A stretch of DNA of 50,196 nt from Pseudoalteromonas sp. S16_S37. Lineage in GTDB: Bacteria > Pseudomonadota > Gammaproteobacteria > Enterobacterales > Alteromonadaceae. This document shows, one piece after another, positions 26,452 to 35,800 of this stretch. The stretch lies in NCBI RefSeq assembly GCF_014694405.1, contig NZ_JAAUWV010000032.1, forward strand, positions 1 to 50,196, read 5' to 3'. The number at the start of each line of letters is the position of its first letter. Position 1 is the first letter of the stretch. Made by a program: the position numbers and the translations under genes. Below the pieces are notes generated by a model. The model saw only the letters and a program-made list of their open reading frames with translations, was not told where the DNA came from and did no database searches.

Positions 26452-27672
26452 TTAGCGAGCAGCGGGTTGATAAACCTCCCCTTTTGCAAGATAACGCTGT
26501 GACCCCTTTTGCACATGCTTTTCATCGTATGTAAAAGTTTGTCTGGCATAACCGTTCCATGTGTCGTTGACTAAAGTGTCATGTTCATCGGTATTACGCA
26601 TTTCAATTAATAAGCCCTGCATATTGTAGATAAAGTGAACTTTAGCTACGCCGTCAATGTTACGCGTCAATTGATTATTATTGTCATAGTACTCATGGCG
26701 CAACAGCTTTAACCCTGTGGTGTCCCACACTGACACTCGTTTATGAAAGCCATACTTCCCGTTAATGGGCTGGCCTTGTGCATCCGTAAACCAACGCTCA
26801 GTTAAATTGCCGTATTGATCATATTGCGCGTGCCAATGTACCGCCCCCGAATCGTGTATTGCAGGTTGCCCGTTAACGCCAAAAAACGCAATTTGAGTCC
26901 AATTATTCTTATCAAACGTATATTGCTCACCCGCTGTACCTGTTGGACCTAGCGCGGCCTTCCCCTGCTTATCGAGCACCTCCCAGCGCTCAAACCCCTG
27001 ACGAGCGTTGTAAAAGTAACGATATTGCGCAGCCCCAGAGGCCGATGCTAACAAGTTGTGCTGCTCATCTAAGTTCTGCATTAATCGTAAATTTCCCCGC
27101 CCATCAAAAAGCAATCTAATACGCTCAAATTCAAAGCCAGGCCGATGAGGTTTAAGCTCGCCAGATTGGTTTACTCGGGTTTCAACAACACTGCCGTCAC
27201 CAGGATGCGACCAATGATAAGCCGCCACCCCCCAGCTGTTTTCAATAGCCTCATTGTCTTTATTAAAAAACTTAAGACTCAGATAGCGTCCTTTGCCATC
27301 TTTTTGATAACGTTGTTCCCACACATCGCCCCATACCGTGACCTGGTTGCCAAACGAATCAAAAAAGCGATGTATTTCAAAACTATCCTGATACGTAATT
27401 TGAGTATGAACCGCGTGCACGTACAAAGATGGAATATTTTTATAATGCTTACCCAGCTTAGTTTTGATCTCGACCAAACGATTGTATCTATCATAACCTG
27501 CCTGAATATGAATACGCTTTTGTGCATCTTCTTTGCTAAGCGGTGTCGTGCCAATGAAGGGCTGATAAGGCGATTCCCAAAAATGAAAATCAGCATAATA
27601 CTCAGTGCGATAAGGCTGCGACCAAACGTTCGCGCTCAGTGTTAAAAAAAGCCAAAAAATGATTCGAAACAT
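26452..27672 (-). CDS. Secreted YD-repeat-like protein of unknown function
   Basis: Exported protein of 406 residues with an N-terminal signal peptide (about 1-18, ending NVWSQ). The mature part is rich in Tyr, Trp, Gln and Asn and has recurring YD-like strands: GYDRYNRLVEIK, FDSFGNQVTVWG, FDGRGNLRLMQN, YDQYGNLTERWF and KYGFHKRVSVWD. These resemble the YD/RHS-type or wall-associated beta repeats but are more degenerate and far shorter than an RHS shell. I cannot assign a function. GGAG precedes the start. It is divergent from the LytS-like kinase gene, so it could be controlled by that two-component system; this is inference. Confidence 0.7.
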   Translation of the reverse strand: MFRIIFWLFLTLSANVWSQPYRTEYYADFHFWESPYQPFIGTTPLSKEDAQKRIHIQAGYDRYNRLVEIKTKLGKHYKNIPSLYVHAVHTQITYQDSFEIHRFFDSFGNQVTVWGDVWEQRYQKDGKGRYLSLKFFNKDNEAIENSWGVAAYHWSHPGDGSVVETRVNQSGELKPHRPGFEFERIRLLFDGRGNLRLMQNLDEQHNLLASASGAAQYRYFYNARQGFERWEVLDKQGKAALGPTGTAGEQYTFDKNNWTQIAFFGVNGQPAIHDSGAVHWHAQYDQYGNLTERWFTDAQGQPINGKYGFHKRVSVWDTTGLKLLRHEYYDNNNQLTRNIDGVAKVHFIYNMQGLLIEMRNTDEHDTLVNDTWNGYARQTFTYDEKHVQKGSQRYLAKGEVYQPAAR

Positions 27673-27830
27673 GAAAATACTCCGGGTTAAAAAGTGCCCT
27701 TAACGTAACGCTCTCAAAGAAAGAGGCACAGTCATTTGCGAAATTCGGTCGCCCTTTTGCGGTTTTCGGTTTTTAACCTAAGGCTCTGCGCGCTATGATG
27801 CCATCAGGCCAAAATCATAATGAGGATAAT

Positions 27831-28868
27831 ATGTTCACCAGTCTTTTTATTCGTCGTTTTGCTTGGGGACAATTACTGCTATGGGGGGCGTTAGCGCTGT
27901 TAACCCGCTTTACTTGGCTTGATGTAAAACCCCCTGAGTGGATATGGATCTTCAGCTACATGGCATTAGGCGCACTTTTTTCGTCTTTATTATTCGTCGC
28001 TTACCAGCCCATACTGCGATGGCACGTCGCAGCTCAGCTAGCCATGGCCTTAGCGCTGTCAGTAGTTGCAGGGCTGGCTTGGCGAGCTAGCTTCAACGCG
28101 CTTGAGTACCATGTACTGGAATCTGCCAATAACAAGTTTCATTTTTGGGGCTATTTTCATAATGGTAAGTCAGCGGTCACGCAATTATTACTGTGGAGCT
28201 GTGGCTTTTGGCTTTGGCATTATCAAAAACGTACACAACTTCAATCTAAACAGCAGGACAAGTTACAGCAGCAAGCGCGTGATGCGCAGTTAAAGCTTTT
28301 ACAATTTCAAATCGATCCGCACTTTTTGTTTAACGTGTTGGCAAGTGTAGACACCCTACTACTTAAAAAAGACAGCAACACCGCACGTAACATGCTGAAT
28401 AAACTCAGCAGCTACCTTAGGCATACCTTGACACTTGAGCCTCCTCTTACTCAACCACTATCAAAAGAGCTAACGCGGTGCAGACACTATCTAGACATTG
28501 AAAAAATGCGCTTTGCCGATACCCTCTCGATAGAATGGCACGTACCAGAGTCTTTACCACAAGTGGCACTACCGACGGGCATACTTCTACCGCTACTAGA
28601 AAACGCGGTAAAACATGGTGCAGCGGCACAAACGTCACACTCGAGCATTGGTATTGCACTCGAAACCCAGCCCCATTCCCTTATAATTAAAATGAGTAAT
28701 CCATGTGCTTCACTCAGCGCAGCCAAAAATATAAATAATAACAAAGGAACAGGCATGGGACTGTATAACACCAAGCAAAGGTTACAGACCTTTTACGGCA
28801 ATTCGGCAACATTGGCATATGGCCAACAAGGCGACCTCTTTATTGTGACCATGACGGTACCTCTATGA
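27831..28868 (+). CDS. LytS/YehU-type sensor histidine kinase
   Basis: Membrane histidine kinase of the His_kinase (PF06580-like) class, 345 residues. Four hydrophobic segments occupy about 1-130. A Gln-rich coiled linker precedes the phosphoacceptor block LQFQIDPHFLFNVLASVD (His164), then LPTGILLPLLENAVKHGA (N box) and GTGMGLYNTKQRLQTFYG (G box). The ATG at 27831 is chosen because GAGGA lies 6 nt upstream; in-frame ATGs at 27795 and 27798 lack a ribosome binding site. It overlaps the response regulator gene by 4 nt (ATGA), so the two form a cognate pair. The stimulus is unknown. Confidence 0.92.
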   Translation: MFTSLFIRRFAWGQLLLWGALALLTRFTWLDVKPPEWIWIFSYMALGALFSSLLFVAYQPILRWHVAAQLAMALALSVVAGLAWRASFNALEYHVLESANNKFHFWGYFHNGKSAVTQLLLWSCGFWLWHYQKRTQLQSKQQDKLQQQARDAQLKLLQFQIDPHFLFNVLASVDTLLLKKDSNTARNMLNKLSSYLRHTLTLEPPLTQPLSKELTRCRHYLDIEKMRFADTLSIEWHVPESLPQVALPTGILLPLLENAVKHGAAAQTSHSSIGIALETQPHSLIIKMSNPCASLSAAKNINNNKGTGMGLYNTKQRLQTFYGNSATLAYGQQGDLFIVTMTVPL

Positions 28869-29605
28869 AGCACCTAAAAGCCTTAATTGTTGACGATGAA
28901 CCATTAGCCCGTGAAGCGCTTCGCCTGCGCCTAGAGGTTGCCAACGATATAGAAATAGTAGGCGAGGCTGACAATGGTGAAGACGCCTTATTGTTAGCTG
29001 CTCAGCAGCAACCCGATGTGGTGTTTCTAGACATTAATATGCCCAGGCTCTGCGGCATAGAAGCAGGTGCATTGCTCGCACAGTACTGTAACGCACACAT
29101 CGTTTTTGTTAGTGCCTATCAAGAACATGCGATAGAAGCATTTCGCCTCAATGCCATCGATTACCTAACAAAACCGATTAACGATGAATTTTTTGCACAA
29201 ACGCTTACTCGTCTGCGACAACGTCAAATAAATCATCCCAAAGATAAGCAGGTAATAACGCCTAAGCACCAGTACCTTAAACGAATAGCTCTCAAGGAAG
29301 GGGGCGAAACCCGCATGGTAGATACGCAAAGTATTATATCTGTGGAATCCGCTAATGATTATCTGTGTATCAAAGTTGCAAAACAGACCTTGGTAATACG
29401 TAAAACCATGAAGCAGTTGAGCGCATTGTTAGACCCGCAACAGTTTATACGATGTCACCGCTCCCATTTACTGAATATCAGCATGATAGAAAGCCTGAAG
29501 CAAACAGACGAAGGTGTATATCTGTGTTGCCAAGGACATATGCACCCAGTTAGCCGACGCTATCTTGGACAGGTTAAAACAAAATTGAAGGCTTTTTACC
29601 CCTAG
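28865..29605 (+). CDS. LytTR-family response regulator
   Basis: Response regulator of 246 residues: a receiver domain (about 1-120) with acidic pocket DDE at 10-12, phosphoacceptor Asp56 in VVFLDINMP, and a conserved Lys in DYLTKPIN. A C-terminal LytTR DNA-binding domain (about 140-243) shows IISVESANDYLCIKV and FIRCHRSHLLNI. It is translationally coupled to the LytS-like kinase. Its targets are unknown; candidates are the adjacent divergent secreted protein or its own operon. Confidence 0.92.
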   Translation: MKHLKALIVDDEPLAREALRLRLEVANDIEIVGEADNGEDALLLAAQQQPDVVFLDINMPRLCGIEAGALLAQYCNAHIVFVSAYQEHAIEAFRLNAIDYLTKPINDEFFAQTLTRLRQRQINHPKDKQVITPKHQYLKRIALKEGGETRMVDTQSIISVESANDYLCIKVAKQTLVIRKTMKQLSALLDPQQFIRCHRSHLLNISMIESLKQTDEGVYLCCQGHMHPVSRRYLGQVKTKLKAFYP

Positions 29606-29722
29606 TTAGTTATACAAAAATAACTGACGATGATAACGCCTGCCAACAACTTAGCTGCCCACTATTTGGTAGACGCTGTTTTAATGAGTGGGGCTCAGCC
29701 ACTTCGCTCAAGCAACGGCTTG

Positions 29723-29770
29723 GTTTAGGTGGATATTGAGCTGCAAGTTGATAAGTCACAATGTGAGTGA
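29723..29770 (+). pseudogene. Decayed 3' fragment of an EEP-family lipoprotein gene
   Basis: This 48-bp stretch aligns without gaps to the last 48 bases of the endonuclease/exonuclease/phosphatase gene (24641-24688), with 37 identities by my count. It conserves the reading VDIEL..D..QCE-stop; the Trp codon has become TAG. Upstream similarity fades quickly. It is probably the remnant of a second copy lost by deletion. Confidence 0.6.
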
Positions 29771-29814
29771 TTGCTAGGTGATTTAAGAGCTAGATTAACT
29801 GCAAACTCTACGTT

Positions 29815-29845
29815 AAAAAACCCGAATCACTCTGATTCGGGTTTT
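29815..29845. terminator. Terminator after the RTX operon
   Basis: A 9-bp stem (CCCGAATCA 29821-29829 with TGATTCGGG 29833-29841), a 3-nt loop, and flanking A and T runs form a strong bidirectional intrinsic terminator. It ends the leftward type I secretion operon 16 nt after the RTX stop codon. Confidence 0.9.
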
Positions 29846-29860
29846 ATTTGGTATTAAGCC

Positions 29861-32800
29861 TTATTGAATATCATACATCATCATACACGGCTCTATTAGT
29901 TGCCTTCTTCCAATTTCCGAAGCATCATTGTCAAGTCCCATTGAGTTGAGAGACTGCGATAAGCTTTCAAACATCAGCTCAATGTTAGCGTCTGTTGCTA
30001 CTCCCATTAAACTAGGTGAATCTCCAACAACTTTGCTATGTAATGTGGCTTTATCCCACACAGTTCCATCCGAAAACTCTACAAAATCTATTTGAAGGTC
30101 TGAAAATGAAGAGCTGCTATCTGAACTGTAAAAATGCTCTAAAGTGATGCTGCCAGGCTCGATAATATTTCCACTACTTGTTGTACCACCTTCAATTTCT
30201 ATTACCAACTGTTGGTCAACACGTTTAAAAGTTAGCATTGAAGAGTTTATTCCTGCATTCAGTACAAGCTTATTGGTAGCACCTAGCTCTGACTCTTGCT
30301 CAGCAGTAATAACATCGTGGCCGGCACCATGATAATAGTAATAAGTGTCGGAACCACTTCCACCGGTTAAGGTTTCATCACCAGCACCTGCATAAATGCT
30401 ATCATCTCCACCTCCACCGTTAAGCGAGTTCTGGCCCCAGCTACCCCAAAGTTGATCATTACCATCACCGCCAAAGAGTTCATCATTCCCTGAACTTGCT
30501 TCTAAATAGTCATCTCCGGTACCACCATAAAGTTTGTCGTTACCATTTCCGGCATATAGAGAATCGTTCCCTTCATCACCATATAAGATGTCATCGCCGC
30601 TTCCAGCAAACAGATTATCGTTTCCTGTATTACCATTGAGTATATCGTTACCCTCATCGCCGTAGAGATCATCATCACCATCACCACCTAGCAGCGTGTC
30701 ATGACCTTCTTTACCATAAAGCTCATCTCTATCAGCACCACCATCTAAATGGTCATTGCCTTTGCCACCATTTAACTCGTCACGGCCATCACCACCTTCT
30801 AGGTGATCATCGCCTTCTCCACCTTCTAGTTTATCTTTGCCCGCTCCAGATTGAAGCGTATCGTTACCGCTGTCGCCTTCTAAAACATCATCACCATCAC
30901 CGCCAATGAGTTCATCGTTACCAAGACCGCCAGACAATCTGTCGTTACCATTACCACCGTCAATGTAGTCATGACCATCCTGTCCATATAGATAATCATT
31001 ACCTTCATCTCCAATGAGCGTGTCATCTCCACTGCCCGCTAAAATGTAATCATCACCTGAACCTCCGTGTAAAGCGTCATTACCTAAACCACCTGAAAGG
31101 CGATCATCATCTAGCCCACCGACTATTGTGTCATCGCCATCCCCACCATCGAGGTAATCTTGACCTTCACCACCATCTAGATAATCATCACCTGCAAACC
31201 CGAACATGTTGTCTCGGCCTTGTTCACCAAATAGTTTGTCATTACCGTTGCCAGCATTAATGTAATCGTCTCCTAAGCCACCATGGATCTCATCATCACC
31301 ATCATGACCAAACAACCCATCACTGCCACCACGACCGTCAATGTAATCGTTTAAAGAGGTCCCTGAAATTCCCTCTCCGTTATCGGTACCTACTGGGGGT
31401 ATTTTATTAACTACTGCCAAATCAAGTTGACTACCATCTGCAAATTTAATTGCCGCAAGAGTGCCTATATCAATTGCCCAATAGTAGCCTTTAATTTGTA
31501 TCTCGCCACCACCACTGAGCTTGATAAGTAAATCATTAGCGCTACGTGAAAAGGTAAGGTCATTTACAGAGATATCATCGCCAAACTGGAGAACATCTAT
31601 TGGTAGCTGAGTTTCTTGTGATACGGATGCACTAATTGCTAGTTCACCATCACCGCGGTTATAATGGTACGTGTCTACCCCTAAGCCACCTGCCATTGTG
31701 TCAGTACCGGCGCCGCCATATAGGTGATCGTCTCCCGCCCCACCAATTAGCTCGTCATCTCCTTCTCCACCTTTGAGTACATCATTACCAGCGCCGCCCT
31801 CTAACTTGTCATTACCTGCAAAGCCACTGATGTTATCATCTCTATCAGAACCAATAATATGGTCATCACCTGCTGTGCCATCAGGCACTCTAAAAGGTGC
31901 ATCTTTGAGTTGAGCATACTCCCAGACAGTACCATCAACAAACTCTACCCTGTCTAAACGATACCTTGCATGTCCTCCTAATTCATCGAAATAGCTTTCA
32001 ACTTTAATTTCATCCCCCAATTCAAATGTGAGATATAAATCATCACCAAGGCGAGAAATGCGCACATCTTCAGTCTTTATGTCACTAGCAAACACAAGCC
32101 GGTCTATTGAATTCAAATAATCATCATCGCGGTTATTAATAGCAAGCAGGCCATCTCCACGTGCATAAGTATAAGTATCGCTTCCTTTACCTCCTTCGAC
32201 ATAATCAGAACCCGTTCCGCCGCTAAGGTAATCATCTCCATCGCCACCTTTTAGTTCGTCGTCTCCAGCTCCGCCTACGAGAATATCATCACCGTTGGCA
32301 CCGAATAAGGTATCGTTGCCTCTTCCACCATTGAGCTCGTCTACGCCTGAGTGGCCGTACACAATATCATCACCATCCAAAGCGTTAAGGGTTATCGGCT
32401 GCTCACCATCTTCTGGTAAAGAATAAGCTATCAACACGTCATTACCGTTTGACGCACTAAGCAGGGCTTCACGAACTTCTTGTGGTTTTAATGAGCTCCC
32501 ATTTTCAAATTCAATGGTGAGACCTGCGTCTTCATTTCTGCGACTTGATATTGGATAAATATTAGCGTACCAACGCTCAGAGAAATAACCTTTGATAGTG
32601 ATTTGCTGATCGGCTGCCAACGTTAGAACCAAATCCTCTTCAGCGCGTTGGATTTGCAAATCTGACTTCTTGATACCGCCCATAAGTACTAATTTATCGG
32701 TTCTATCGAATTGTGCATCAATGGTTAAACTGCCATCACCCTGTGAGTATTGATAAATATCACTTCCTTGACCACCTTGCATAAAGTCATTGCCTTGACC

Positions 32801-35800
32801 ACCGATGAGCACGTCATCACCCGACCCACCATATATTGTATCATCACCCTCACCGCCAGAGATCACGTCGTTGCCACCGCGTCCATAGAGGGTGTCATTG
32901 CCTGACATACCATCTAATGCTTCGCCAATGGCAATCCCTTGAATAAGGTCATCATCATTGGTAGATGCCGTGATCATTGCCTGAATATCTTGAGGTGTCC
33001 AAACAGTGCCATCTGCAAACTCGATTGCACCAATTGACAACTTACCCTCAAAGTAAAAATCCGTTATCTTGATTTTTCCGCCATCGCTTAGCACTAGTGT
33101 TAGGCTTTCATATAAATCATTCGCGTTTAAGCCACGCTCAAATAAGATTTCACTTGGTAAAATACCTTCACCCAGCTTAATGATATTACCAACACCCACC
33201 CCGGTATTGTCTCTATCTCTAATTTCTATTGTGCCATCGCCGCGATTGTAGTGGTATACGTCATCGCCTTCACCACCTGCGAGATAGTCGTCTCCAGCAC
33301 CGCCCGATAGCTCATCATTGCCTTCGCCACCATAAAGTTGGTCATCTCCTTCATCACCGTAGAGCTTATCGTCGCCTTGCCCACCTTTAATGATGTCATT
33401 TCCGCCTAAGCCGTTAATAACATCCGCAGAAGATGTACCTTCAATTTCATCATTTCCGTGCGTACCAGCTAGGTCCGCCAAGTCATCCAACAACGTCAAA
33501 TCGAGCGAACCGCCATCGGCAAAAGTTACAGCTGCTAACTTGTAATAGGTGCTAGTCGACTGAGCATAAAAATTTTCAACCTTGATTTGCTCTCCTTCAC
33601 CAAGAGATATAACAAGGTGCTCTCCAAAGCGTTTTAAATGTAAGTCTGACTGCTCAATACCCTCACCAAATAACAGTTCGCCTGCATTTAGTTGATTGTC
33701 GTCGCTATCATCTATTGTGAGATAGCCATCGCCTTTGTTGTAGTGATATACATCTCGACCAGTCCCCCCTATCAGCCTATCGCTGCCGGGGCCTCCGTAT
33801 AACTTGTCATCACCACTACCACCATTGAGCGTATCATTACCTTCACCACCATATAAAATATCGTAACCGCCACGCCCCTCTATATAGTCATGTCCTGCTA
33901 AACCATTGATTTGATCAGCTTCGTCAAAGCCAAATATACGGTCTGCTTCACTTGTCATCGCGGTCTGTAAATAGCGTGCTTTCACATCGTCCAATTGCCA
34001 AACATCACCATTTGCAAACTGGATTTTATCTAGTGTATACCTGATATCATCGAAGTAATGGCGAACCTTTATGTATTCATCATTACCAAAAGAAAGGATT
34101 AAGTTGTCTGTGAAATTACTGGTATCGTGAATGACAACAACATCATCCATTGAAATGCCTTCAGCCAATTGCAACGTGTCATGAGCGGCTTGCGCGTTGG
34201 CTTCGTAGTTGTTAATAGTTAGCTGCCCGTCTCCTAACGCAAAGTGATAGATGTCATTACCAAAGCCACCTTCTACAGTGTCATTTCCAGCACCACCTCT
34301 AAATACATCATCTCCAGATCCACCTTTTAAGGTGTCGTTTCCGCTGCCACCTTCTAAAGTATCATGCCCTTCACCACCAAAGATCTTATCATCACCTGCG
34401 TCACCAAAAAGCAGGTCGTTATTGTAATCACCATATAAGGTGTCGTTACCATCACCGCCATGAATGGTGTCTTCACCACCAAATCCATGAATAGTGTCGT
34501 TTCCTGCCTGACCGTTGATTTCATCATCAGTCAAAAAGCCATTAATTCTATCGTCTTGTGAAGTACCATTTAAATAATTGGCTATGAGCGCCTCGTAATT
34601 TAAGACCTCACCATTTGCAAATTCAAACTCAAAGTTAACAATGGGTTGCTCTAGATGATCCGCAAAGTTTCTTATCGTTATCGTATCGCCATTACTAAGT
34701 GACAAGGTCATATATCTATGAGGGAAGCTTGGGTTTTCATTACCTTCTAGCTGTTGCTCTAAATCATCTTCTGAACCAAAGTCGATTTGTAGGTCATCTG
34801 GTGTAATGCCACTACCAAATACGATTTTGTTGACGTCGTCACTATAACTTTCGTCGTGGATTTCTAAACGACCGTCCCCAATATTAAAATGGTACGTATC
34901 AGTACCTAAGCCACCATCGGCTATATCATTACCCGCTCCGCCACTGAAACTATCATCACCTAGGTTACCAAGCAGGATGTCATCACCAACGCCGCCGTAG
35001 AGAGTGTCGTCCCCATCACCGCCAAATAGCCTATCGTTTCCAGCCTCACCTTTTAGAACATCGTTCCCTGAGTCACCATATAAGTTATCAACGCCGTCCC
35101 CACCGACAATCAAGTCATTTCCTGCACGCCCGTATACGCTGTCGTGGCCTTTACCAGCATTGAAAATATTATCTTGCTCATCTCCGTAAATATCATCATC
35201 ACCGTCACTACCAGACCAATCTTTTAATTGCCTAATGACATGAGAAAACTCTACCGTGCTGCCATCGTGAAACGCTAAATGGTCCAGTTCAAACTGAGAA
35301 CCTATAAATGCATTTTGCACAATCACTTGGGTGTTCAAATTGTTACTATCTATCGTGATCAGCAAACTATTACCAGTACGTTGATAGCTTATATCTTCTT
35401 TGGCAATCCCTTGTGCAAATAATATTCGCTCCAATGAGTGAGCATTATTGGTGCTCTCTATCACATCTCGACTACCATCGGCCGAGATTAGATAAGTATC
35501 ATTGCCATAGCCACCAAATAGGTGGTCATCTCCCAAACCGCCTTGCAGAACATCTTCACCTAGGCCACCACTGAGTTTGTCGTTACCTAAACCTCCTGAA
35601 AGTTGGTCATCCCCTGCACCACCTTTTAATATATCGTGACCTTCATTCCCAAATAGCTGGTCATTTCCCTCGTCACCTTCAACAGTATCATCTCCTTGCC
35701 CACCAAATAGCACATCATTTCCTTGTTGACCCTTTAGAAAGTCATTGCCTGCAAGTCCATCTAAGGTGTCAGCGTCGCGGCTTCCCCAAAGTGTGTCTGA

